From Saururus chinensis (taxonomy: Eukaryota > Streptophyta > Magnoliopsida > Piperales > Saururaceae), in contig CP141148.1 in NCBI GenBank assembly GCA_035235625.1, positions 16,369,057 through 16,433,056 of the forward strand: a stretch of 64,000 nt of DNA, read 5' to 3'. Every line of letters starts with the position of its first letter. Positions within the stretch are counted from its first letter, which is position 1. Under the pieces are notes generated by a model. It was given only the letters and a program-made list of their open reading frames with translations, did no database searches and was not told where the DNA came from. A program made the position numbers and the translations under genes. Of the stretch, positions 13,101 through 26,351 are shown one piece after another.

Positions 13101-14825
13101 GGCCAGAAGTGCTGGCCCTTGTCATCACTGGGCTGGGGCAGATCCCATGTCGGTTGGACATGTATGTAGCCCATGTCCATGCAATATCAAGCTGAACACG
13201 TTGGTTTGGGTTGGAGTGAGGCCTATTAGCAGCAGTCAGAGATGTACCCCAGAATTTAGGGTTGTTTGGTGTATGCAGAAGACATGTAGAGGAGGCAAGG
13301 AACAGCAGCCCCTTGCCGATATTGGGTCAAGCCGACATTCGCAGCTGTCCTCTAGCCGATGTCTAGCTGCAGAATAGCCGTCAAAGAAATGAAGAAACCC
13401 AATTTAGTTGGGGCGGTAGACACGCATCGCAGGGCCATGAATGGCAAATTGGGGCTGGAGGCTGGACTTGGAATACGGTGGTGATCCAGCAATCACACAC
13501 TACTGCAAGCTGGACGGACACCAATCGGAGTTCGCATGGAATCTACCGATGGTGAATTGACACTACTAGACTGAAACAAGGCAAAGTCTTTGTGTTTAAG
13601 ACTGAGCGGAGGGATGGGGTCCGGAGGAGAGGACAATAGGCACGAGTGGTGGTTACCTTCCGTCATTGGCCCAAGACAGAGCCGGTGACAGTGAACTGAA
13701 GATCCTTCCATAGGTACAGAAAGATAGAAAATAACCAAAAAGAGAGAGGAAAAGATCTGTCCAGATCAGAAAATAGCTGAAGGAGGGGTGACAGGCCAGG
13801 GGAGGGGGTGGTTTAGTCTAGGGCGGCTACCTTGCTGTCGCCGGGCCGGAAGAAGGCCAACGGCAGGTCAGCAATGGCCAGAGACCAGCGGCACAGCCGT
13901 GGTTCGCAATGAACATGAATAGGAAAAAGAAGGGGAAATCTTTGATCCCGTTTAGAATAGGGCAGAGGACTCTGAGGGAGGCAGCTGCCAGGGCAGCGAC
14001 CGGTGGCACAGCTGCAGGTCGCAATAGGCAGAAACCGAAACCAAAAACAAAAAGGGACGGAGCAAATCTTAACTCAGGCTGGTAGAGGAGGGCAGGGAGG
14101 CTGGGATGACAGTGGCCGAAGGTCGCTCTGGCCAGGGCGGAACTATGGCGGCGAGCTCGAGGCCATGCAGTCGACAACAGCAGCGAATCAGGCAAAAACG
14201 GCAGTTGACAGGCAGAAATGGGGAGGAAGGGAAAAGAGCAATGGCGGGCAGTGGGGAGTCTGGGACGGAGGTGCCCGAAGGTAGTCATGGCTAGGGCAAA
14301 GCCGTGGTGGCAAGTTGGCGGTAAACGGTGGCAGATTGGGCAAAAAGGTTCACCAGGCCGAAACGGGAAAATGGAGAAAAAGGTGGTGGTGGCCGGCAGG
14401 GCAAGGCCAAGGAGGCGGTGGCAACATCCATAGGCCAAGGCCGGCCAGGCGGAGGCCAACAGCTGGCTACGGTGGTGGCGCCTCCGGCCTCACATAGTGA
14501 AGGGGCCATCCCCCTTCACTGTTCACTCGTGATATAGCATGCCCAATCCATTTTTATATAATTTTTTTTCTTTTTTTTCTCTTCTCTTTCTTTCTTCCCT
14601 TTTCTGTTCTCCTGTGTCTTGTCCTATTTTTGTGCCAAAAAAATTTCTGTGATGCGTTGAGGCCCATGAACTACAACTAAACACCACTCTTGACTCTTAT
14701 GGTCACGAGTATTACAAATACGAATACACCGAAGCATCAAATTTCTTCATAAAAAATATGAGCAAAAAACTGCAAAACATTGTAGAAAATTGCAGAAAAA
14801 TTTAGAAAAAATTTGGGATGTTACA
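10108..14825 (-). mobile_element. Family B element (B1), probable solo LTR in reverse orientation, nested in solo LTR A1
   Basis: On the minus strand the element begins 'tgtaacatccc' (from 14825) and ends '...ggagtaaca' (10108). These are LTR-type TG...CA termini. Family A sequence stops just before it and resumes just after it, which shows insertion. It has no recognisable gag or pol and no repeated terminal kilobase, so a large solo LTR is the simplest reading; a non-autonomous element is the alternative. Bases 12300-14560 match 40900-43200 (B2). A GC-rich core occupies about 13800-14500. The 5-bp flanks are gctca and agccc, at best an imperfect target duplication. ORFs of up to 210 codons occur on both strands in the GC-rich core; I attribute them to composition. 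Confidence 0.75.
14551..14560 (-). promoter_or_regulatory. Candidate TATA box of LTR B1
   Basis: The minus strand reads 'tatataaaaatgg' here, about 265 bp inside the proposed LTR start at 14825. That is a plausible U3 promoter position. It is a sequence match only. Confidence 0.4.
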
Positions 14826-15008
14826 AGCCCCGCGTGCAAATTTTGAATTTTGTTGCCATAAATGTCCTTAACATTAACTAAAGACCCTGGGTAATTGTTT
14901 CAAAATTTTAAGACATCAAATTGGGTTTCAAATAAGGAAGTTTCACCATTGTTAGTATAAAATCTTATTTGTACCCTACTAGTTAATTAGGTCAGCCCCA
15001 CACTTTAC

Positions 15009-15017
15009 TATAAAAGG
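15009..15017 (+). promoter_or_regulatory. Candidate TATA box of solo LTR A1
   Basis: The motif 'tataaaagg' is followed by a conserved leader ('ccactttccca', 'gagttaggagc') that is also present in the two other family A LTRs. The other copies have weaker forms at about 26770 and 36597. The U3 region would be about 0.4 kb once B1 is removed, leaving a long R-U5. The promoter role is inferred from position and conservation. Confidence 0.55.
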
Positions 15018-15639
15018 AAAGGACCGACCACTTTCCCAATTGGAAAAGGGCTGAGACCTGAAGTTAGGAGCCTAATCCCCATTCTCCTAAAAGAGAAAGG
15101 AGATTAAGGTATGATTTTGCTTAATATTTTATTAATCCTTTGCTTTAGATTAATCTTAGTTTTCACTCAAAAACTATTGATTTGGGTTTCTAATTCAAAA
15201 CCTAATGTTTGGAATTTCGTTTTTGGGTCTCTTGAACCCTAGATCTACTTGTTCTTGAAGGTTTTAAGTGTTTTGAAATTAGATTTGAGAAGTATTAATA
15301 AAAATTATGTTTTGGGTAGGTTTGGAAGGAGTTTGAGGAGCCATTTCATTCAAGAACTTGCTAGAAGGTATTGGTCTAAAACGTTGTTGTGATTCGGATT
15401 AAAGTTTTGATTTGGTTTTAAAATGGGTTCCATGATTATGAGCTTTAATAGTGTTTTGAGAAAGGAGTAATCTTTGAGGAAATTTCTTTAGAGTTATGTT
15501 TAGCAATATCTAGATTTGATGTTATGGAAGCATGAATTTGATAATAATGAAGTTTTGGGATGAGATTTAATGTTTTATGAAGTGTATATAAAGTTTCGGT
15601 TTTAAATTCGAAGTGGGGAAGACAAACTAGGAACTGTTG

Positions 15640-15690
15640 TTGTGCCGATCGAACGGCGAGGCAGGCGATCGAATGGCAGTACTACAGTTT
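15640..15690 (+). repeat. Short degenerate tandem motif in LTR A ('gatcgaacggc...aggc')
   Basis: Two copies of a motif of about 20 bp, 'cgatcgaacggcgaggcagg'-like, occur here. The same place in the other family A LTRs has an expanded form: about 27435-27555 and 37225-37335 each show several copies of 'cgaacg(g/a)ccaggc' variants. It is a small, variable minisatellite in the LTR leader. Confidence 0.6.
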
Positions 15691-16754
15691 TGGCCATTTT
15701 GTTCATTTTACTTATTTTTATGTTTTTACTCTTAAATATCATTCCTAATGTTCATGTTGAATAATTTGAGCTAGGATGAGCTACTTGAAGGGTATATTAT
15801 TGATGATTTGAAATTATGAAGAATATTTGATTATTATGTGAAATTGAATGTTGTTGGATATACATGTTAGGATTGCTTATCTTGAATCTATGATTGAATG
15901 ACTCCTTATGTTTTAAGCATGATTCCAGTAAGATTATAGCATGAGAATGAACTGATTTTTCTTCATATAATGTGATTAGATTATAGATGAATGAGGGTGC
16001 TATGTCTAGATTCAAGTATGGTGTGAATATGCTCACATGGGTTTAACATGAGGTTGCACTTGACTTGATTGATGGTTTTTCGATGGTTTTTACCCATGTT
16101 TTTAGTTAGGAACCATGATTAGATGTTAAAAAGTATGTGTGTAGGATATTAAAGGGTTATCTTCAATGCATGGTTATATGCTTAGAAATGAATATTTCTA
16201 TCTTGAACAGGCACACATGTGGGGATTAATCATGGAAATCGATGTTATTTATGACTTAATATCAGCATATGGGGCTAATGGGAACACGATTCCATGAATT
16301 AGAATTCATGTAAAGATTTCTCATGTAAGTATCACATCGCATGCGTCATGAAGCGGATTTCATGAATGAGACTTTACCGTGTTTAGCTGATGTTGGTCCA
16401 TTAGATTGCAATTGTGTGAGAATTGCTTGCCAGGTTGATCAATCGAAGACTTGAATTAATTCTATTTTACGTCTGAAAGGACGGGGTTTTACGCCCCTTG
16501 AGGATGGGTTTCCTTCCCTGGTTGATAAGAGCAGCAATGCTATAAGGAGATTAATTATTTGAGACCATCTGGACCCTGAGATTCCATGCTACTGTCGCCG
16601 AGTGCACCGGCTCACTAAGGGGTATTCTTCCCTGTTAGGGAACATACCCAAACCGCGGAATTCCTTTGAACCTTCCTATTAGGGATTGTTTGGACTATGC
16701 GGGGACTACTTAAGCGTTGGCCAATCAAGCAAGGCTATTTTTATCAACTTGCAT

Positions 16755-16990
16755 AAATCTGAAATGTGTGTTACATACACTTTATACGTAGGTTGACATA
16801 TGTGATGTTTATGTATGATCTAAAATGTGTGTTAGAGACACTTCTTATGAAGGTTTATGTGATGTGGATGCATTATCTAAAATGTGTATTAGAGGCACTT
16901 CTCATGTAGGTTTATGTGATGTTGATGCATGATATGAGCGTGTAGTTGACACTTCGCATGCAGGTTGTTTGTGATGATTATACATGATGT
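16755..16990 (+). repeat. 57-60 bp tandem repeat near the 3' part of LTR A1
   Basis: The unit contains 'aatgtgtgttagagacactt' and 'gtgatgtttatgcatgat'. Unit starts at 16762, 16822 and 16879 give spacings of 60 and 57 bp; a degenerate fourth copy follows. The same repeat occurs at 38312-38545 and, partly, at 31226-31345. Confidence 0.8.
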
Positions 16991-17710
16991 GATTGAGTGA
17001 GAATCACATATTATGCAGGATGTATTGCTATGCCATGATGTGATTATTAATGATTAGTATGTATGAGGTACTTGTGTGCAGGATCATTACTTAGGGATAA
17101 ATAGGATTCGGTAAGGGAATTAATCAGAAATGGGGATATTGTGTGAAATGTGGATATGAATTACCATGGTAATGTGTCATGGTTGTTTTCTGATTAAGTT
17201 GTCATATTTCAAACCTTACTAAGTTTTACTCATCCCTCTTTATGTGTTTTGTTTTGGGGCTGCATAGTGTGACATGCAGTTGATCAAGACTTCCTATATG
17301 AGGAATGAGCAGGATATGAGTGGGAGTAGGTATGGATGCTTTAGCACCTTATTTTGTCTTTTGATTTATGCTACTATGATCATAAAATACCTTATGTAGA
17401 TTACTATGTTTATGACTCATGTGTATCTTCTACTTTTAGACATATCTCAGATTTTCTAATTCGAGCCACTTGTCGGCTCAGGATGTTATGTATGTGGGTT
17501 GAGTGAGGATTTATTTTAAAATTATTATCCTCTTTTATTATACCTTATTTCTCTTGCTCAAAGGACTAAAGGTTCGTGGCTCCATATTTTTGTCAAATAC
17601 CTAATTGATGGGGTTAAAGTATTCCGCAATGCAATTTCATCGCCCCTGTGTGTTTCAACCGGCCCCTAGACCGGGTTCGACTCGGGTAGGGTGGGCACCA
17701 AGGTGTGACA

Positions 17711-20700
17711 TTTTAAAATACTAAATATACATTCGTGATGAAAGTGCTTTGTTGCAAAACTAGGTAAGAGAAATAAATCATATAAGTTAAGGAAGAATGG
17801 TCAAATTGTGGCATCACTTTCTCCATTTAATTCGTAATTATGAACATAACAAATGATTATGATGTCATTTTGAACTTTGAACGATATAATGATTTGCACA
17901 CATTCTTAAAGATCTTCGGTTTTAATCGATTAAAAGGATATCACTAGAACAAAAACGGTCCGATTGGTTTGTCATTTAGTACATTTGATTCATTCCTACA
18001 TACTTAGTAATTGAGTATATATTTCTTTAAAATAAATAAATATATATTTGTTACGAGCTTTAACATTTTATTCTAAAACTAGTTAAGCAAATAAAATCAC
18101 ACAAGTTAAAGAAGAACATCTAAATTGTTGCATCAATTTTTTCATTTGATTTGTAATTACAAATTTAACAAATGATTATGAGGTCTCTTTAAATTTTAAA
18201 CGATATAACAATTTTTGCACATTCTTAATAAATTGCAGTTTTAATCGATAAAAATGATATAACTAGACCAAAAGTGGTCTGGTTGGTTCATCATTTAGTA
18301 CATTTTTATTCATTCCTACGAACATACTAAATGAGTAAGTATTTCTATAAAACAAATATATTCATGACTAGCTAAGGTGTTTTGTTCAAAAACTAATCAA
18401 GCGAATAAAATCACATAAGTTAAGGAAGAACGGTCAAATTGTGGCATTTGTTTTTCCATTTCACTCGTAATTACAAATGTAATAATTGATTGGGAGGTAT
18501 TATTAAACTTTAAACAATATAACGATTTGTGAACATTCTTAACGAACTTCGGTTTTAATCAATTAAAAGGATATAACTAGACCAAAAGTGTCTGATATGT
18601 TTATCGTTTAGTACATATGAAGCATTCTTAGGAACATAGTAAATGAGTGAGCATTTCTTTAAAATAACTAAATATACATTCATGACAAGCTTTGGTGTTT
18701 TGGTCTAAAACTAGTTAAACGAATAAAATCACATAAGTTAAGAAAGAATGGTCAAATTGTGGCATCTCTTTCTCTATTTAATTCGTAACTATGAACGAAC
18801 AAATGATTAGGAGGACACTTTAAACTTTAAATGATTTGTCCACATTCTTAGCGAACTTCAATTCTAATCGATGAAAAAGATATAACTTGACTAAAGTGGT
18901 TCGATTGGTTTGTCATTTTGTACGTTTTAATTAATTCTTACGAACTTAGTAAATAAGTACTTATTTATTTAAAAAACTAAATATACTTTCATAACGAGCT
19001 TAGGTGCTTTGTTGTAAAAGTAGTCCAGAGAATGAAATTACTTACGTTAATGAAGAACGGTCAAATTGTGGCATCGCTTTATATATTTAATTCTTAATTA
19101 CAAACATAATATATGATTCAGATGTCATTTTAAACTTTAAACAATATAAAGATTTGTACACATTCTGATTGAATGAAAGGATATAACTAGACTAAAAGTA
19201 GTCCAATTGGTTCGTCTTTTAGTGCATTTCATTAATTCTTACAAACATAGTAAATGAGTATGTATTTCTTTAAAACAACTTAATATATATTCGTGACGAG
19301 CTTGGGTGCTTTGTTCTAAAACTAGCGATGCGGATAAAATTACATAAGTTAAGAAAGAACGATCAAATAGTGGTATCACTTTATCCATTTAATTCGTAAT
19401 TATGAATGTAACACATAATTGGGACATCTCTTTAAACTTTAATTGATATAATGATATGTACATATTCTTAAAAAACTAACTTCAGTTTTAATCAATTAAA
19501 ATGATATAACTAGAACAAAAGTGATGCGATTAGTTTGTCATTTAGTGCAGTTAATTCATTCTTACGAATATAGTAAATAAGTAAGTATTTTTATAAAAGA
19601 ACTAAATATACATTCATGATGAGCTTAGGTGGTTTGTTCTAAAACTAGTAAAGTGAATAAAATTACATAATTTAAGGGAAAACGGTCAAATTGTGGCATC
19701 ATTTTCTCCTTTTGACTAGAAATTACAAATGTACCAAATGATTGGAATGTTTATTTAAACTATAAACAATAAAACGATTTGTACTCATTCTTAACGAACT
19801 TTGGTTTTAATCAATTAAAAGGATATAACTAGACTAAAAGTTGTCTGATTAGTTAGTCATTTTGTTCGTTTCATTTGTTCTTACGAACTTAGTAAATGAG
19901 TACATATTTATTTAAAACAACTATATATACATTCGTTACGAGCTTTGGTACTTTGTTCTAAAACTAGTTAAGTGAATAAAATTATGCAAGTTTAGGAAAA
20001 ACAGTTAAATTGTGGCATCGCTTTTTATATTTAATTTGTAATTACGAATGTAACAAATGATTAGGACATCTCTTTGAACTTTAAACGGTATAACGATTAA
20101 AGCACATTCACCACAAACTGCTATTTTATTCAATTAAAAGCATATAACCAGACCAAAAGTAATCCGATTTCACCATCGTTTAGTACATTTGATTAATTCT
20201 TACAAACATAATAAATAAGTAAGTGTTTAATTAAAAGAAATAAATTCGTGATGAGCTTAGGTGTTTTGTTCTAAAACTAGTTAAGCGAATAAAATCACAT
20301 AAGTTCATAAAGAACAGTCAAACTGTAGTATCACTTTCTCCATTTGATTCGTAATTACGAACATAACAAATGATTAGTAGTTCTCTTTAATCTTTAAGCT
20401 ATATAATGATTTATGCACATTATGAACAAACTTTGGTTTTAATCGATTATAAAGATATAACTAGACCAAAAGTGATCTCATTGGTTCGTTGTTTAGTGCA
20501 TTTGATGCGTTCTTATGAAAACAGTAAATGAGTGAGTATTTCTTTAAAACAACTAAATATACATTCGTGACGGGCTTTAGTGATTTGGTCTAAAATTAGT
20601 TAAGCGAATAAAATCACATAAGTTAAGCGAATAAAATCACATAAGAATGGTAAAATTTTGGAATCACTTCCCCCATTTGATTAGTAATTACGAACGTAAC

Positions 20701-23700
20701 AAATGATTGGGAGGACTGTTTAAACTTTAAACGATATAATGATTTGTGCACATTCTTAATGAACTTTAATTCTAATCAACTAAAAGGACATAACTTGACT
20801 AAAAGTGTTCCGATTAGTTTGTCGGTTAGTACATTTAATTCATTATTATGAACTCAATAATTAAGTACTTATTTATTAGAAAAACTAAATATACATTCGT
20901 CACAAGCTATGTTTTGCTGTAAAACTATTTAAGAGAGTGAAATCACATAAGTTAAGGAATAAAAGTCAAATTGTGGCATCGATTTCTCCTTTTAATTCAT
21001 AATTACAAACGTAACAAATAATTAGGAGGCCATTTTAAACTTTAAATGATATAATGATTTGTGCACATTATTAACAAACTTCAGTTTTAATCGAATAAAA
21101 TGATATAACTAGATTAAAAGTAGTCCAATTGGTTTGTTGTTTAGTGCATTTGATTCATTCTTACAAGCAAAATAAATGAGTATGAATTTCTTTAAAATAA
21201 CTAAATATACATTCGTAACGATCTTTGGTGCTTTGTTCTAAAACTAGTTAAGTGAATAAAATGACATAAGAAAAAGTAAGAACGGTCAAATTGTGGGAAC
21301 ACTTTCTCCATTTGATTTGTAATTATGAATATAACAAATAATTAATAGGTCTCTTTAAACTTTAAACGATATAACAATATATGCACATTCTTAACGAACT
21401 TTAGTATTAATCGATTAAAATGATATAACTAGACCAAAAGTGATCCAATTAGTTCATCATTTAATTTGTTTGATTTGTTCTTCCAAACATAGTAAATGAG
21501 TAATATTTCTTTAAAAAAACTACATATACATTCATGACGAGCTTGGGTGGTTTGTTCTAAAACTAGTAAAGCGAATAAAATTACATAAGTTAGGAAAGAA
21601 TGGTCAAATTGTGGCATCACTCTCTCTAATTGACTCAAAATTACCAATGTACCAAATCACTGGGAGGACTTTTAAAACTATAAATGATATAAAAATTAGT
21701 GCACATTTTTAACGAACTTCGACTCGATTAAAAGGATATAACTAAACTAAAAGTTGTCCGATTAGTTCGTCGTTTAGTACATTAGATTCATTCTTACGAA
21801 TTTAGTAATGAGCAAATATTTCTTTAAAACAACTAAACATACATTGTGAGGAGCTTTGCTGTATTTTTCTAAAACTAGTTAAGTAAATAAAATCACATAA
21901 GTTAAGGAAAAACTGTCAAATTGTGGCAGCACTTTCTCTATTTAATTTGTAATTACAAATATAACAAATGATTAGGAGGTCTTTTAAAACTTTAAATGAT
22001 ATAATGATTTGTGCACATTCTTAATGTACTTTAGTTTTAATCTATTAGAATGATATAAGTTGACCAAAAGTAGTCCATTTGGTTCGTCTTTTAGTGCATT
22101 TTATGCATCCTTAGGAATATAGTAAATGAATGAGTATTTCTTTAAATAAACTAAATATATATTCTTGAGGAGCTTGGGTGTTTTTTTATAAAACTAGTTA
22201 TTCAAATAAACTCACATAAGTTAAGGAAAAACTATCAAATTGTGGCATTATTTTCTCCATTTGATACGTAATTACGAACATACCAAATAATTGAGAGGTC
22301 TCTTAAAACTTTAAATGATATAATGGTATAAGTATATTATTAGCGAACTTCAGTTTTAATTAATTAAAATGATATAACTCGACCAAAAGTGATCCAATGA
22401 GTTTGTCATTTACTACATTTGATTCGTTCTTACGAATATATTAAATGAGTAAGTATTCCTTTAAAATAACTAAATATAAATTCATGATGAACTTGGGTGG
22501 TTTGATCTATTTAATTCATAATTATGAAGGTAATAAATTATTTGGAGGTCTTTTTAAACTTTAAATGATATAACGATCTGCACACATTTTTAACGAAGTT
22601 CAGTTTCAATCGATTAAAAGGTTATAACTAGACCAAAAGTGGTCAGAATTGTTCATCGTTACGTGTGTTTGATTCAATCTTACGAACTTATTAATTGAGT
22701 GTGTATTTCTTTAAAACAACTAAATATACATTCGCAACAAGCTTAAGTGCTTTGTTCTAAAACTATTCTAGCGAATCAAATTGACGCATCACTTTCTTTA
22801 TTTGACATGATATTACAAACATACTAAATGAATGGAAGGTCTTTCAAACTATAAATGATATAACGATTTGTACACATTCTTAATGAACTTTAGTTTTAAT
22901 AGATTAAAGGATATAACTGGACCAAAAGTGGTTTGATTGGTTTGTTATTTAGTGTGTTTAATTCATTCTTACGAACATAGTAAATGAATACATATTTCTT
23001 TAAAATAACTAAATATACATTCGTGATGAGCTTAGGTGCCTTGTTCTAAAACTAGTTAAGCGAATAAAATCATATAAGTTAAGGAAGAACAGTCAAATTG
23101 TGGCATTATTTTTTTTATTTGATTCGTAATTATGAACGTAACAAATGAATTAGAGGTCTTTTTAAACTTTAAACGATATAAGTATTTATGCACATTCTTA
23201 ATGTACTCCGGTTTTAATCGATTTAAAGGATATAATTAGACCAAAACTGATCTGATTGGTTCATCCTTTAGTACGATTGATTAATTCTTACAAAAGAATA
23301 AAATCACATAAGTTAAGGAAGAATGGTCAAAATTTGGCATCGCTTTCTCTATTTACTTCATAATTATGAATATAACAAATCATTAGGAGGTCCTTTAAAA
23401 CTTTAAACGATATAACAATTTACGCACATTCTTAACGAATTTCAGTTTTAATTTATTAAAAGGATATAACTTGATCAAAAGTGGTTCGAATTGTCATCAT
23501 TTAGTGCACTTGATTCATTCTTACGAACTTAGTAAATGGGTATGTATTTTTTTAAAACATCTAAATATGAGCTTGGGTGCTTTGTTATAAAACTAGTTAA
23601 GCAAGTAAAACTAGTTTGTATTTAAGGAAGAATGGTCAAATTGTAGTATTGCTTTCTACATTTGATTCGTAATTATGAACGTAAAAATGATTGGGATGTC

Positions 23701-26351
23701 ATTTTAAACTTTAAACAATATAATGATTTATGTATATTCTTAAGGAACTTCAGTTTTAATCGATTAAAATGATATAACTAAACCAAAAGTGGGCCAATTA
23801 GTTCGTCGTTTAGTGCATTTGATCCATTCTTACAAACATAGTAAATGAGTTTGTATTTACTTAAAATAATTAAATATACATTTGTGACAAGCTTTGGTGC
23901 CTTGTTATAAAACTAGTTAAACGAATAAAATCAATAAGTTAAGGAGAGTGGTCAAATTGTGGTATCGTTTTCTTTATTTGATTCATAATTACGAATATAA
24001 CAAATAATTTGGAAGAATTTTTAAACTTTCAACGATATAAATATTTATGCACATTCTTAACGAATTTCGGTTTTAATCAATTAAAAGGATATAAATCGAC
24101 CAAAAGTGATCCGATTGGTTCGTCGTTTAGTATGTTTGATTCATTCTTACAACCATAATAAATAAGTAAGTATTTCTTTCAAACTATGAAATATACATTC
24201 GTGACGAGCTTGGGTGCTTTGTTCTTAAACTACTTAAGTGAATAAAATTACATAATTTAAAGAAGAACAGTCAAATTAAAAGGATATAACTAGACCAAAA
24301 CTAGTCTGATTGGTTCATCATTTAGGATTTGATTCATTTTTATGAACATAGTAAATAAGTATGTATTTCTTTAAAATTCCTAAATAAACATTCGTGATGA
24401 GCTTTGGTGTTTTATTCTCAAACTCGTTAAGCGAATAAAATCACATAAGTTATGGAAGTATGGTCAAATTGAGTCATTGCTCTCTTCATTTGATCCATAA
24501 TTACAAATGTAACAAATACTTTGCAGAACTTTTTAATCTTTATGCACATTTGTAATGAATTTCGGTTTTAATTGATTAAAAGAATATAAATCGACCAAAA
24601 GTGATCCGATTGGTTCATCGTTAAGTATGTTTAATTAATTCTTATGAACATAGTAAATGAGTAAGTATTTCTTTAAAATAACTAAATATACATTTGTGAT
24701 GAGCTTGGGTGTTTTGTTATTAAACTAGTTAAGCGAATAAAATCACATATGTTAAGGAAGAATGGTCAAATTGTGTTATCGCTCTCTCCATTTGATCCGT
24801 AATTATGAATGATATAACGATTTGTACACATTCTTAACAAACTTTGGTTTTAATTGATTAAAATGAAATAACTAAACCAAATGTAGTCCGATTGGTTCGT
24901 TGTTTAGTGCGATTTGATTCATTCTTGCGAACATAGTAAATGAGTATGTGTTTCTTTAACAGAACTAAATATACATTTGTGACAATTATAGGTACTTTGT
25001 TCTAAAACTAGTAAAGTGAATAAAATCACATAACTTAAAGAAGAATGGTCAAATTGTGGCATCGCTTTCTCCATTTTATTCGTAATTATGAGCATAAAAA
25101 GTTGTATTGGAGGTCTCTTTAAACGACATGACGATTTGTACACATTCTTAACCAACTTTGGTTTTAATTGATTAAAAGGATATAACTAGACCGAAAGTGA
25201 TCTGATTGGTTCGTCGTTTAGTGTATCTCGTTCTTATGAACTTAGTAAATGAGAATGTATTCATGACGAGCTTGGGTGCCTTATTCTAAAACTAGTTAAG
25301 AGAATAAAATCACATAAGTTAAGGAAGAATGGTCAAATTGTGGCATCGCTCTCTCCATTTAATTCATAATTACGAACGTAACAAATTATCATATCTTTTT
25401 AAACTTTAAGCAATATAATGATTTGCACACATTCTTAACAAACTTTGGTTTTAATCAATTAGAAGGATATAACTAGACCAAAAGTTGTCTAAATTATTCA
25501 TCATTTAGTACGTTTAATTTATTCTTACGAACTTAGTAAATGAGAATATATTTCTTTAAGGCAACTAAATATACATTCGTGACAAGCTTGGGTGCCTTAT
25601 TTTAAAATTAGTTAAGCGAATAAAATCACATAAGTTATAGAAGAAAGATCAAATTATGGCATCGCTTTCTTTATTTGATTCATAATTACGAATGTAATGA
25701 ATAATTAGGAGGTCTTTTTAAACTTTAAATGATATAAGCAATTTTGCACATTCTTAACGAACTTCGGTTTTAATCGATTAAAATGATATAAATAGACCAA
25801 AAGTAATCCGATTGGTTTGTCGTTTAGTACATTTAATTTATTCTTAAAAACATTTAAAAGGATACTAAATATATATTCGTGATGAGCATGGGTGCTTTGT
25901 TCTCAAACTAATTAAGCTCATAAAATCAGATTAAGTTAACAAAGAATGGTCAAATTGTGTCATCACTCTCTCCATTTGATTTGTAAATATGAAAGTAACA
26001 AATGATTAAGAAGACTTTTAAAAGTTTAAACAATATAACGATTTGTATACATTATTAACGAACTTCAATTTCAATAAAAAAAGGATATAACTAGACCCAA
26101 AGTGGTCCAATTGGTTTGTCGTTTGGTACGTTTGATTCATTCTTATGAATATAGTAAATGAGTACGTGTTTTTTTAAAAATAACTAAATATATACATTCA
26201 TGACGAGCTTTGGTGCTTTGTTCTAAAACTAGTTAAGCGAATAAAATTACATAAGTTAAGAAAAAACTGTCAAATTGTGACATCGCTTTCTCTTTTTGAT
26301 TTATAATTATGAACATAACAAATAATTAAGAGGTCTTTGTAAACTTTAAAC
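17711..26351 (+). repeat. Satellite array, subfamily F, block 2 (about 27 monomers)
   Basis: The array resumes in the same orientation and at the expected monomer phase after LTR A1, so it is continuous with block 1 apart from the insertion. Monomers share the F landmarks, including 'ctccatttgattcgtaatta' and 'cttaacgaacttcggtttta'. Several monomers carry internal deletions (for example near 24260, 24790 and 23290). A 23-bp direct duplication, 'ttaagcgaataaaatcacat...', occurs at 20600 and 20623. No genes are visible. Confidence 0.95.

Larger units (their letters stand above)
9900..17710 (+). mobile_element. Solo LTR of family A (Ty3/gypsy, Tekay-like), interrupted by element B1
   Basis: The sequence starts 'tgtaagatccct' and ends 'aaggtgtgaca', the TG...CA ends expected of an LTR. 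Its body matches both LTRs of the coding element at 26352-38682: the 'tgtaagatccc' start, the 'gtgggaccca' block, the TATA region, the 'gagttaggag' leader and the 57-bp repeats. No internal gag-pol region is present, so it is a solo LTR, normally the product of LTR-LTR recombination. Without the nested B1 (10108-14825) its length is about 3.1 kb. It sits in a satellite monomer at the phase 'cttatttattt'. The 5-bp flanks (tattt / tttta) do not form a perfect target duplication. Confidence 0.85.

Noticed and set aside
13827-14459. 210-codon minus-strand open frame in the GC-rich part of B1
   Set aside because: All frames are open in this GC-rich block, the translation is Pro/Ala/Leu/Arg-biased with no domain, and the homologous region in B2 does not keep the same frame. 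It is a composition effect.
9890-17715. Perfect 5-bp target-site duplication for solo LTR A1
   Set aside because: The flanks tattt and tttta do not match; only short T-runs are shared, which is not evidence in AT-rich satellite.
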